Source of the DNA: an uncultured Bacillota bacterium
Lineage (GTDB): Bacteria; Bacillota; Clostridia; Christensenellales; QAND01
Assembly (NCBI GenBank): GCA_905208455.1
Contig: CAJLPK010000059.1
Coordinates: 1 to 10,117 of the forward strand
Direction: 5' to 3'
Length of the DNA stretch: 10,117 bases
The position numbers were made by a program, and so were the translations under genes. The notes under the pieces were generated by a model. The model was not told the origin of the DNA. It was given only the letters and a program-made list of their open reading frames with translations, and did no database searches. The first letter of the stretch is position 1. Each line of letters begins with the position of its first letter. Positions 5,466 through 10,117 of the stretch are shown one piece after another.

Positions 5466-5902
5466 TTGCCATCCGCTCCCGCTTCTAAAACCTGTGTGCA
5501 GGCCACAATCTGCCCTTTTACTGAATGCAGCACCCGTTTCCATTCCTCTTGTTCATCCGCGCTGATCTTTCCATCCGCCAGGATTTCTGCCAGCATGCCG
5601 GTGTTCTCGCTCATTTCCTTTGTCGCAGAGATCAGGTGCAGCGCTGAGATGGGAAGCGGTACAAATTCCACATGCGGGAATGTATCCTGCCATGCTTCCA
5701 TTTCCTGCTGTGCCCGGTACTTTAGCCCGGGATCTCCATACACATCGGACAGCATACAAATCGTGTCCCAGGATGGAACAATGCTTCCGTTTTCATACCG
5801 CCGGATCGTACTTACATCGCAAAAGCTCTGCACTGCCGCTGTTTCCTGCGATAGATGCGCCGTCTGCCTGCTTTCCCGTAAAATGCTTCCAAGGTCTGCC
5901 AT
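5462..5902 (-). CDS. XRE-family regulator, CII/CP76-like
   Basis: A 146-aa protein with an N-terminal helix-turn-helix (about 5-55: LGSILRESRQTAHLSQETAA, VSTIRRYENGSIVPSWDTI). The C-terminal half contains MLAEILADGKISADEQEEW followed by a helix, which resembles the dimerisation tail of phage CII-like (CP76) regulators. It has an excellent ribosome site (AGGAGG, 8 nt before ATG). It lies between the Cro-like gene and the excisionase-like gene, so it is expressed early from the main promoter. It may activate or repress lysogeny functions. The HTH call is firm; the CII-like call is tentative. Confidence 0.75.
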   Translation of the reverse strand: MADLGSILRESRQTAHLSQETAAVQSFCDVSTIRRYENGSIVPSWDTICMLSDVYGDPGLKYRAQQEMEAWQDTFPHVEFVPLPISALHLISATKEMSENTGMLAEILADGKISADEQEEWKRVLHSVKGQIVACTQVLEAGADGK

Positions 5903-5940
5903 CCTCTTTGCCTCCTTTCTTTGGTATTCTTTTTATGAGG

Positions 5941-6132
5941 TCATTCCTCATAAAACCGCGTCCAGTTCTCGCCCAGTACTGCTGCCAAACGCTTGGCAAT
6001 CGGTACTTCCGGGTTTCTCACCCCCATCTCTGCATGGGAAATGGAGCGAACGCTCACATTTGCCTTTGCTGAAAGCTGTACCTGCGTCAGCCCTAGCTTC
6101 TTTCTTTTTTCCCGCATCCAGTCTCGCTTCAC
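5941..6132 (-). CDS. Cro-like HTH regulator, first gene of the early operon
   Basis: About 63 aa beginning at GTG 6132, almost entirely one XRE-type helix-turn-helix: MREKRKKLGLTQVQLSAKAN, then VSVRSISHAEMGVRNPEV and IAKRLAAVLGENW. A strong AAAGGAGGT site lies at 6145-6153, about 12 nt before the GTG, slightly long. ATG 6117 is an alternative start, while ATG 6183 would place the ribosome site inside the gene. It lies directly downstream of the consensus early promoter and opposite the repressor gene, the classic position of Cro, which blocks repressor synthesis during lytic growth. Confidence 0.75.
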   Translation of the reverse strand: MKRDWMREKRKKLGLTQVQLSAKANVSVRSISHAEMGVRNPEVPIAKRLAAVLGENWTRFYEE

Positions 6133-6179
6133 TCTTGGTTTTGCACCTCCTTTGTGATATATTGTTGATAGGTGTATAT

Positions 6180-6210
6180 GCACGCTGGGGTTTTCCCCTT
6201 TGTGCTTTTT
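6180..6210. terminator. GC hairpin in the switch region (plus-sense terminator-like)
   Basis: GCAC (6180-6183) pairs with GTGC (6202-6205), and inside it GGGG (6187-6190) pairs with CCCC (6195-6198) around a TTTT loop. On the plus strand a TTTTT run follows (6206-6210), as in an intrinsic terminator. In the minus sense it is a hairpin in the 5' leader of the early transcript. No plus-strand gene ends here, so its role is unclear. Confidence 0.4.
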
Positions 6211-6218
6211 ACAGGTTG

Positions 6219-6247
6219 ATTATATTTCGAAATATTCGAAATGTCAA
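6219..6247 (-). promoter_or_regulatory. Early (PR-type) promoter, perfect consensus
   Basis: On the minus strand TTGACA (plus 6247-6242), then exactly 17 nt, then TATAAT (plus 6224-6219). Both hexamers match the sigma-A consensus fully. Predicted transcription start is near 6212, giving an 80-nt leader before the Cro-like gene. It should drive the whole minus-strand early operon. Confidence 0.85.
6224..6242. promoter_or_regulatory. Palindromic operator inside the early promoter
   Basis: ATTTCGAA and TTCGAAAT are perfect 8-bp inverted arms separated by ATA. The palindrome fills the spacer between the -35 and -10 of the early promoter, so a bound dimer would exclude RNA polymerase. The likely ligands are the repressor (6282-6623) and the Cro-like protein; which binds is inference. 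Confidence 0.7.
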
Positions 6248-6253
6248 TATATT
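6225..6253 (+). promoter_or_regulatory. Possible repressor promoter (PRM-type)
   Basis: TATATT at 6248-6253 matches the -10 consensus at five of six positions. With a 17-nt spacer the -35 would be TTTCGA (6225-6230), a weak match that lies inside the operator. A weak -35 overlapping the operator would suit autoregulation. The predicted start would leave a leader of about 20 nt. Confidence 0.4.
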
Positions 6254-6281
6254 TTTCGTTTTTTACGGAAGGAATTTTATT

Positions 6282-6623
6282 TTGGATATTTCCTTAGAGC
6301 GTATCTTGAATCTACTGAAACAAAAAGGGATTAAAGATCAAATCTTAATACAGGCCATTGGTCTCAATAAAAGTGCTATGAGTGATTGGAAGTCTGGTCG
6401 CTCGAAATCATACAAAAAACATATAGACAAAATCGCCGACTATCTTGGCGTATCGTCCGATTATCTTCTGGGGCGCAGTGATGATCCTTTGCCGCCGGTT
6501 GATATGAAAGATGTGACTATCGTCAAGGAATCATATGTCGGTCCGCTTGATCCGTCTGAAAAGGAATGGCTGGAATCCGTGCTTGCTGCTTACAGAGAAA
6601 AGGTCAAGCAGGAAAAAGAATAA
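6282..6623 (+). CDS. Short XRE-family phage repressor (CI-like)
   Basis: A 113-aa protein with a TTG start: GGAAGGA lies 7 nt upstream, and the open frame upstream of it is only antisense to the regulator genes. Residues about 3-65 are a Cro/C1-type helix-turn-helix (LERILNLLKQKGIKDQILIQ, NKSAMSDWKSGRS, then HIDKIADYLGVSSDYLLGRSD, the usual closing motif). The tail of about 45 residues ends in a charged helix (SEKEWLESVLAAYREKVKQ). There is no S24/LexA-type peptidase domain, so RecA-stimulated self-cleavage is not expected. It sits opposite the early promoter and operator, the standard repressor position. Confidence 0.8.
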   Translation: MDISLERILNLLKQKGIKDQILIQAIGLNKSAMSDWKSGRSKSYKKHIDKIADYLGVSSDYLLGRSDDPLPPVDMKDVTIVKESYVGPLDPSEKEWLESVLAAYREKVKQEKE

Positions 6624-6640
6624 TACCGCCTTAGCGGTAT
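6623..6640 (+). other. Hairpin after the repressor gene
   Basis: ATACCGC and GCGGTAT form a 7-bp stem with a CTTA loop, overlapping the last base of the repressor stop. No T run follows, so it is a poor terminator. The same ATACCGC/GCGGTAT arms recur in the palindrome at 7359-7380. Confidence 0.5.
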
Positions 6641-6645
6641 CAATA

Positions 6646-6703
6646 TAGTGGCTCGGTCGGGGGGGAAATCCGGGTACGAATTTATGCAGGAGGATTTGTT
6701 ATG
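6646..6703 (+). repeat. Leader repeat, copy 1
   Basis: The stretch before the TM2 gene (GGCTCGGT, then a G-run and GAAA, then GTACGAATTTATGCAGGAGG up to the ATG) is repeated before the lipoprotein gene at 7382-7434. The last 30 bases agree at 27 positions. It includes the ribosome binding site. Confidence 0.8.
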
Positions 6704-7363
6704 AATCCATGGGTGAAATTTATTATCACATTCTTTTTTGGTTTTTTAGGTGTCCATAAATTTATGGAAAAAAAGATCGGAGTGGGATTTTTATATCTAT
6801 TCACCGTGGGCCTTTTATGTGTAGGGTGGATTTACGACATTGTAATTTCGTTTCGCGATGCAATTAAAGGAGTACCCGAAGATGAAGCGGGCGAAAAGGA
6901 AGAGGACACCTCTGAGCCAATCAGAGAATTGACTGTTCTTCCTGTTGTTAATGTAAAGAATATAATTCTAAAGGATGGTGAATATTGCCATTATTGTGGT
7001 TCTGCTGAAAGTATAATTACAAAGAATAAGGTGGTAAAATACTCTGGTGGAAGTGCAGGCGTAGGCATTCATGTTGCAAAGGGAATAAACCTTCGTGTTG
7101 GAAAGTCAAAAGCTACACCCATTCGAGAAGATGTTACAACTACATATTCAGGCAACCTGTATATCACAAGTAAGAGAATTATACTATCTGCTAATAAGGG
7201 CGGTTTTGATAAAAAGATTTCAAATATGACATCTATAACACCATATAGTGATGGTTTCCAGTTCCAGTTTGGTAGTCAATCATTTACGATTATGACAAAA
7301 GATGTAGTTTACATTGCACAAATTATTCAAGGCGTAATAAACGATATGCCGATAGCCTTATGA
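6701..7363 (+). CDS. TM2-domain membrane protein with PH-like C-terminus
   Basis: A 220-aa protein. Residues 1-55 form a TM2 domain: two transmembrane helices around GFLGVHKFMEKKIGVGFLYL and ending CVGWIYDIVISF. An acidic linker (58-73) follows, then a soluble beta-rich domain (about 85-215) containing CHYC (96-99), GIHVAKGINLRVG, and GNLYITSKRIIL (151-162), the strand pattern of bacterial PH/GRAM-like domains. The ATG has AGGAGG at 8-nt spacing. It lies just after the repressor in the lysogeny module and is probably expressed in the lysogen. A role in excluding other phages at the membrane is plausible by position, but not shown by sequence. Confidence 0.7.
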   Translation: MNPWVKFIITFFFGFLGVHKFMEKKIGVGFLYLFTVGLLCVGWIYDIVISFRDAIKGVPEDEAGEKEEDTSEPIRELTVLPVVNVKNIILKDGEYCHYCGSAESIITKNKVVKYSGGSAGVGIHVAKGINLRVGKSKATPIREDVTTTYSGNLYITSKRIILSANKGGFDKKISNMTSITPYSDGFQFQFGSQSFTIMTKDVVYIAQIIQGVINDMPIAL

Positions 7364-7380
7364 ATACCGCGGTATTCATA
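7359..7380. repeat. 22-bp perfect palindrome over the TM2 gene stop
   Basis: The sequence from 7359 to 7380 is its own reverse complement, centred on CCGCGG, and includes the TGA stop (7361-7363). It contains ATACCGC/GCGGTAT, the arms of the hairpin at 6623-6640. No T run follows. It could be an operator, a transcript-processing hairpin, or a duplicated remnant of the copy-1 hairpin. Confidence 0.7.
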
Positions 7381-7381
7381 C

Positions 7382-7434
7382 AGGCTCGGTTTTGGGGAAA
7401 CTTTGTACAAATTCATGCAGGAGGATTTGTCATG
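7382..7434 (+). repeat. Leader repeat, copy 2
   Basis: GGCTCGGT, GGGGAAA and GTACAAATTCATGCAGGAGG up to the ATG mirror copy 1 (6646-6703) in order and spacing. The shared block spans the region before, and the ribosome binding site of, the lipoprotein gene. Confidence 0.8.
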
Positions 7435-7974
7435 AAAAAAAGATTACTTGCGCTTGTATTAGCGGTTATCTCCGTCTCTGCGCTTTCAGCTTGCGGGGGG
7501 AATCCGGACAGTTCAACGGAAAATACGATGGGGAAAAAGGAGTCCCCTGTTCCCGTTGGCACCTCTGTTGAGCTTTCCTATTTTGATGACGGTACAATCG
7601 ATTTCAAAATTAATGAAGCGTATGTAGGAGAAGAAGCCATCACAAAGGCCGCTACGCTGGATGAGTTTGGATTCAATAAGTTTGATTCTGTGGACGGCAA
7701 ACAATATGTATTGATTCATTACGATATTGTCGCAAAAGAATTGAAAGGCGACACACTAAATTTCAACTTTTTGTATCTATCTGCTTGGGCCAACAACGTA
7801 AGAGGTGAAACACAGATTCTCTATGGTGATGTGAATACTTCTGCAATTATGGCAGGGGGTACCACTTCGGGCTGGAGTATGTTCCTTGTGGATGCATCGG
7901 ATGATAACCCTCTTATTGAATTGCATTTGGATATTTACAAAGATGGGGAGCGTTGCTGGTTCTCTGTAAAATGA
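7432..7974 (+). CDS. Prophage lipoprotein, candidate superinfection-exclusion factor
   Basis: A 180-aa lipoprotein with a signal peptide MKKRLLALVLAVISVS and lipobox LSAC (Cys21), so it is likely anchored outside the cell membrane. A Ser/Thr/Lys-rich linker follows, then a beta-rich domain (about 45-180) with VELSYFDDGTIDFKI and GKQYVLIHYDIVAKEL, reminiscent of Ig-like folds such as DUF4352; that match is tentative. Start 7432 is preferred over 7360 because of the AGGAGG site and the immediate signal peptide. Lipoprotein genes between repressor and integrase in Gram-positive phages (for example ltp of Streptococcus phage TP-J34) block DNA entry of related phages, which makes this role a reasonable hypothesis. 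Confidence 0.75.
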   Translation: MKKRLLALVLAVISVSALSACGGNPDSSTENTMGKKESPVPVGTSVELSYFDDGTIDFKINEAYVGEEAITKAATLDEFGFNKFDSVDGKQYVLIHYDIVAKELKGDTLNFNFLYLSAWANNVRGETQILYGDVNTSAIMAGGTTSGWSMFLVDASDDNPLIELHLDIYKDGERCWFSVK

Positions 7975-7984
7975 AGATAGGAAT

Positions 7985-8016
7985 AAAAGCCCCTTTTTCA
8001 GGGGCTTTTTCTTTTT
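7985..8016 (+). terminator. Intrinsic terminator after the lipoprotein gene
   Basis: AAAAGCCCC (7985-7993) pairs with GGGGCTTTT (8001-8009) around a 7-nt loop, followed by further T-rich sequence to 8016. It closes the repressor/TM2/lipoprotein unit. Confidence 0.9.
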
Positions 8017-8029
8017 GCTATTTATTTTA

Positions 8030-8058
8030 TTGCATATAGCTATAAAATTACATATAAT
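8030..8058 (+). promoter_or_regulatory. Promoter of the toxin-antitoxin operon with internal palindrome
   Basis: TTGCAT (8030-8035), a 17-nt spacer and TATAAT (8053-8058) form a strong sigma-A promoter. The spacer holds the palindrome TATAGCTATA (8035-8044), a possible site for autorepression by the antitoxin. Confidence 0.75.
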
Positions 8059-8080
8059 ATAATTAGAAAGGATGATAAGT

Positions 8081-8350
8081 ATGGTAAATATCAATATTCG
8101 CATGGAAGATTCCCTCAAACAGCAGTTTGAAAGCTGCTGCAATGAGCTCGGATTGAATATGACGGCGGCTTTCAATGTATTTGCCAGGGCTGTTGTGCGG
8201 GAGCAGGGCATTCCGTTTGATTTGAAGCTCGATACTCCAAACAAGGATACGCTGGAAGCCATGGAGGAGGTTCGCCAAATGAAACGCAATCCCTCTATCG
8301 GAAAAACCTATGCCAATGCAGATGAAATGATGGAGGATCTTTTGAGCTGA
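8081..8350 (+). CDS. RelB/DinJ-family antitoxin
   Basis: An 89-aa antitoxin. The N-terminus VNINIRMEDSLKQQFESCCNE is the beta strand and helix of a ribbon-helix-helix domain, and NMTAAFNVFARAVVREQGIPFDL is the conserved DinJ/RelB segment. The C-terminal part (TLEAMEEVRQMKR to the end) would wrap the toxin. ATG 8081 is chosen because AGAAAGG lies 9 nt upstream; ATG 8072 touches that site. The stop overlaps the toxin start (TGATG). It neutralises the YafQ-like toxin and probably represses its own promoter at the 8035-8044 palindrome. Confidence 0.9.
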   Translation: MVNINIRMEDSLKQQFESCCNELGLNMTAAFNVFARAVVREQGIPFDLKLDTPNKDTLEAMEEVRQMKRNPSIGKTYANADEMMEDLLS

Positions 8351-8622
8351 TGTATCGGATACGCCCTACGACAAAATTTCAAAAAGATGTAAAACGATTG
8401 AAAAAGCGGGGCTATGATCTTTCCTCCCTTACAAAGGTGATCCAAACCCTTGCGGATGGCAAAAACTTACCGCCCCAAAACAGAGACCATGCCCTCAGTG
8501 GAAACTATGCCGGTTTTCGAGAATGCCATATCGCGCCGGACTGGCTGCTGATTTATGAAATATCAGAGGATACGCTGTTTTTGTATCTGACGCGTACAGG
8601 AAGCCATAGCGATCTATTCTGA
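8350..8622 (+). CDS. YafQ-family mRNA-interferase toxin
   Basis: A 90-aa RelE-superfamily toxin of the YafQ type, which cuts mRNA on the ribosome. The residues corresponding to the YafQ active site are present: H47 (in RDHALSG), H60, D64 and W65 (in ECHIAPDWLLIY), R82, H86 and F90 (in RTGSHSDLF). It therefore looks intact. Length is normal for the family. It is translationally coupled to the antitoxin through a shared A in TGATG. In a prophage such a pair can stabilise the element or act in anti-phage defence. Confidence 0.92.
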   Translation: MYRIRPTTKFQKDVKRLKKRGYDLSSLTKVIQTLADGKNLPPQNRDHALSGNYAGFRECHIAPDWLLIYEISEDTLFLYLTRTGSHSDLF

Positions 8623-8625
8623 ATC

Positions 8626-8653
8626 AAGGCCCCTTTTCAGGGGCTTTTTCTTT
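8626..8653 (+). terminator. Intrinsic terminator after the toxin gene
   Basis: GCCCC (8629-8633) pairs with GGGGC (8640-8644), extended by A/G-T pairs, loop TTTTCA, then TTTTTCTTT. It is nearly identical to the terminator at 7985-8016, so the toxin-antitoxin pair is bracketed by two copies. Confidence 0.9.
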
Positions 8654-8680
8654 ATCTGAAAATTGTTCCAAAAAGTCCTC

Positions 8681-8735
8681 TTGCATTTCTTGAAATCTCT
8701 GGTATACTGGAATCACAGATAAGAACATATGTTCG
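8681..8735 (+). promoter_or_regulatory. Promoter with LexA-type SOS box
   Basis: TTGCAT (8681-8686), a 16-nt spacer and TATACT (8703-8708) form a likely promoter. The sequence AGAACATATGTTCG (8722-8735) matches the Gram-positive LexA (DinR) box CGAACRNRYGTTYG at 13 of 14 positions, with a perfect 12-bp palindromic core. It lies just past the expected start point, where LexA would block transcription of the 81-aa gene and the integrase. Confidence 0.65.
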
Positions 8736-8757
8736 TATAATGTTAGAGGGAATCAAA

Positions 8758-9003
8758 ATGAAAGAGAAGGTATACTACGCTGCCCGCGTCCATTTATCGG
8801 GCCGCGCTGATTTAGTATTGTTTGGTGCGAACATGTGTATCGAAAAAAGACTGACAGACAAACAGGCAAAGTATGCCATACAAAAGGCCATTGCCCATCA
8901 GCTATTGCAGGATTCTGATGGGAAAACGCTCCATTTCCGTTATATACCAAGGGAAAAAGACTCCTTTACAATCTTAGTGGAGGTGGTTTCGGATGGGAAC
9001 TAA
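8758..9003 (+). CDS. Unknown 81-aa protein, LexA-box-controlled, upstream of integrase
   Basis: It starts at ATG 8758 with AGAGGGA about 7 nt upstream; ATG 8740 lacks a ribosome site. No family is recognised. The sequence alternates beta-like segments (KVYYAARVHLS, ADLVLFGA, KTLHFRYIP, FTILVEVV) with a central amphipathic helix (TDKQAKYAIQKAIAHQLLQ), suggesting a compact alpha/beta fold, with no membrane or HTH signature. Its end overlaps the integrase start by 11 nt, so the two are co-translated. With a LexA-type box in front and a repressor that cannot self-cleave, it is a candidate for an SOS-induced antirepressor or excision helper; this is a hypothesis only. Confidence 0.7.
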   Translation: MKEKVYYAARVHLSGRADLVLFGANMCIEKRLTDKQAKYAIQKAIAHQLLQDSDGKTLHFRYIPREKDSFTILVEVVSDGN

Positions 9004-10000
9004 GAAACGCGGGAACGGCCAGGGATCTGTGTATAAAATGAAAAATGGGAAATGGCGGGCCGAATGGACGTTGGGATATAAAGCGGACGGAACACGGGTC
9101 AGCAAGCGCAAAGGGGGATTCCAAACAAAAAAGGATGCTTTGCAGTTCTTGGAAGGGCAACGAAACGACAGCACCTATGAGGCTATTCAGCTTCAAGAGG
9201 TTTATAATCTTATTAAAAGTGATATAGAAATGCTTTCAAAGGACAAGAAGCGAGCTTACGATATTGCGTATCGCCGTCTCCGCCCGCTTTGGTTTCGCCC
9301 TATACAGGAAATTCGGCTGCCGGAAATGCAAAGGCTCATCGATCAAATTCCATATGCTTTTTACCCAAAACGTGATGTGAAAGCCCTTCTCAGAAAAATA
9401 TTCAGATATTCTCTCGCAAATGATTGGGTGGCAAAAGACTATGTGGCCTATATAAAACTGCCTCGGTGTCCAACGCCCAAAAAGAAAACGTATACCGACA
9501 TTGACATTGCTTTAATGTGGAAAAATTATCATGCTTCTGAAACAGAAAGCATAGATCGCCTTATGCTATCATCCGCCCTCATTATGATTTACACAGGCAT
9601 GCGCCCTGGAGAACTCTTATCAGCAAAAAAAACGGATGTCAATATTGATGAACGATACATGACATGCGGCATAAAAACAGAAACCGGCAAAAATAGGCGC
9701 ATACCCATTGCAAAAAAAATCATCCCCGTTGTCACTGAGCTTTTGGAAAACAACAATGCCAAATTGGTTCCTATACAGAAACATAAGTTTTATCAGGAGT
9801 ACAGCGCTGCAATGAAAAGGTTCGGTATTTCTGATCTTACGCCCGGATGTTGCCGCCATACCTTTAACACCAACATGGCTAGAGCCGGTATCCAGCCTGC
9901 TATCATTCAAAAAGCATCCGGCCATAAATCGTATCAAACCACACTTGGATATACCCATATTCAAATTGATGATATATTGTCCGCTGTGGATAAATTATAG
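8993..10000 (+). CDS. int: Tyrosine-type site-specific integrase
   Basis: A 335-aa integrase. Residues 5-50 form the AP2-like arm-binding domain (GQGSVYKMKNGKWRAEW, then KRKGGFQTKKDAL). A helical core-binding domain follows (about 65-155). The catalytic domain shows R204 in TGMRPGELL, K228 in GIKTETGKNRRIPI, R288-H289 in CCRHTF, H311 in ASGHKS and the nucleophile Y320 in GYTHI. The position of the usual His in HxxR is Gly285 (TPGCCRHTF), an unusual change. The ATG follows GGAGGTGG and overlaps the 81-aa gene by 11 nt. It catalyses integration and, with an excisionase, excision of the prophage. Length is slightly below the typical 360-400 aa because the N-terminal part is compact. Confidence 0.95.
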   Translation: MGTKKRGNGQGSVYKMKNGKWRAEWTLGYKADGTRVSKRKGGFQTKKDALQFLEGQRNDSTYEAIQLQEVYNLIKSDIEMLSKDKKRAYDIAYRRLRPLWFRPIQEIRLPEMQRLIDQIPYAFYPKRDVKALLRKIFRYSLANDWVAKDYVAYIKLPRCPTPKKKTYTDIDIALMWKNYHASETESIDRLMLSSALIMIYTGMRPGELLSAKKTDVNIDERYMTCGIKTETGKNRRIPIAKKIIPVVTELLENNNAKLVPIQKHKFYQEYSAAMKRFGISDLTPGCCRHTFNTNMARAGIQPAIIQKASGHKSYQTTLGYTHIQIDDILSAVDKL

Positions 10001-10002
10001 TG

Positions 10003-10024
10003 CTATTACGCCCCTATTACGCCC
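10003..10024. repeat. 11-bp tandem direct repeat next to the integrase gene
   Basis: CTATTACGCCC occurs twice back to back (10003-10013, 10014-10024), starting 3 nt after the integrase stop. Short direct repeats here usually serve as integrase arm-binding sites in the attachment region. The crossover core itself cannot be fixed without the other prophage end. Confidence 0.6.
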
Positions 10025-10098
10025 ATGGCCCTAATAAACAATGATTCTTAGGCAAATAACCCTCCCCTGTTTGGGTAGTATCGCAAAACAAGTTTATG

Positions 10099-10116
10099 AA
10101 AACAGCTCTGTTTTTT
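10099..10116 (+). terminator. Weak intrinsic terminator downstream of integrase
   Basis: AAAACA (10099-10104) pairs with TGTTTT (10109-10114) around a GCTC loop, followed by more T. The stem is short and AT-rich, so efficiency is doubtful. The 10025-10098 stretch before it shows no gene or tRNA. Confidence 0.4.
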
Positions 10117-10117
10117 C

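Noticed and set aside
5466..6281. N-terminal extension of the repressor frame
   Set aside because: This part is antisense to the two regulator genes and the switch region. The ribosome site and TTG at 6282 mark the real start.
7777..8289. Minus-strand 170-aa frame across the terminator and antitoxin
   Set aside because: It is antisense to the lipoprotein and antitoxin genes, includes a terminator, and has no recognisable domain.
9620..9964. Minus-strand 114-aa frame inside the integrase gene
   Set aside because: It is antisense to the conserved integrase catalytic domain, with no ribosome site or family signature.
10025..10098. Possible host tRNA fragment at the attachment site
   Set aside because: No cloverleaf arms or TPsiC-like sequence could be made out, so the target gene stays unknown.

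Overview
The window looks like the left part of an integrated temperate phage (siphovirus-type prophage) of a Gram-positive Clostridia host. The evidence is strong AGGAGG-type ribosome binding sites, consensus sigma-A promoters, a Gram-positive LexA-type box, and protein families typical of Firmicutes prophages (YqaJ exonuclease, Sak3/DUF1071 annealing protein, DnaD-like initiator, XRE regulators). The host assignment is inference; no host gene is visible.

Layout. Positions 1-6132 (minus strand) are one tightly packed early operon read right to left. Genes mostly overlap by 1-35 nt and often share ATGA or TGATG stop/start junctions. In transcription order it encodes a Cro-like HTH protein, a second XRE regulator, an excisionase-like HTH protein, an HTH protein with a C-terminal zinc ribbon, a possible structured leader, three tiny overlapping ORFs, a cysteine-ladder hexapeptide-repeat protein, two small zinc-ribbon proteins, a recombination set (Sak3-like annealing protein, YqaJ-like exonuclease, NinB-like protein, HNH-like protein), SSB, a DnaD-like replication initiator, and the start of one more gene cut by the window edge. 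The initiator gene carries 12-bp-spaced iterons beside an AT-rich tract, a candidate internal replication origin.

Positions 6133-6281 hold the genetic switch: a perfect-consensus promoter (TTGACA-N17-TATAAT) for the early operon, with a TTCGAA palindrome filling its spacer, facing the short repressor gene on the plus strand.

Positions 6282-10000 (plus strand) are the lysogeny module and look more AT-rich than the early operon. They contain a 113-aa XRE repressor with no peptidase domain, a TM2 plus PH-like membrane protein and a lipoprotein that share a duplicated leader (candidate superinfection-exclusion or conversion genes), a DinJ/YafQ toxin-antitoxin pair bracketed by near-identical terminators, an unknown 81-aa protein behind a LexA-type box, and a tyrosine integrase. 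Downstream of the integrase lies an 11-bp tandem repeat likely to belong to the attachment-site region.

How it fits together: the repressor probably silences the early promoter. Early expression would supply regulators, recombination and replication. The integrase and the small gene before it appear tied to the SOS response, which is notable because the repressor itself cannot self-cleave.
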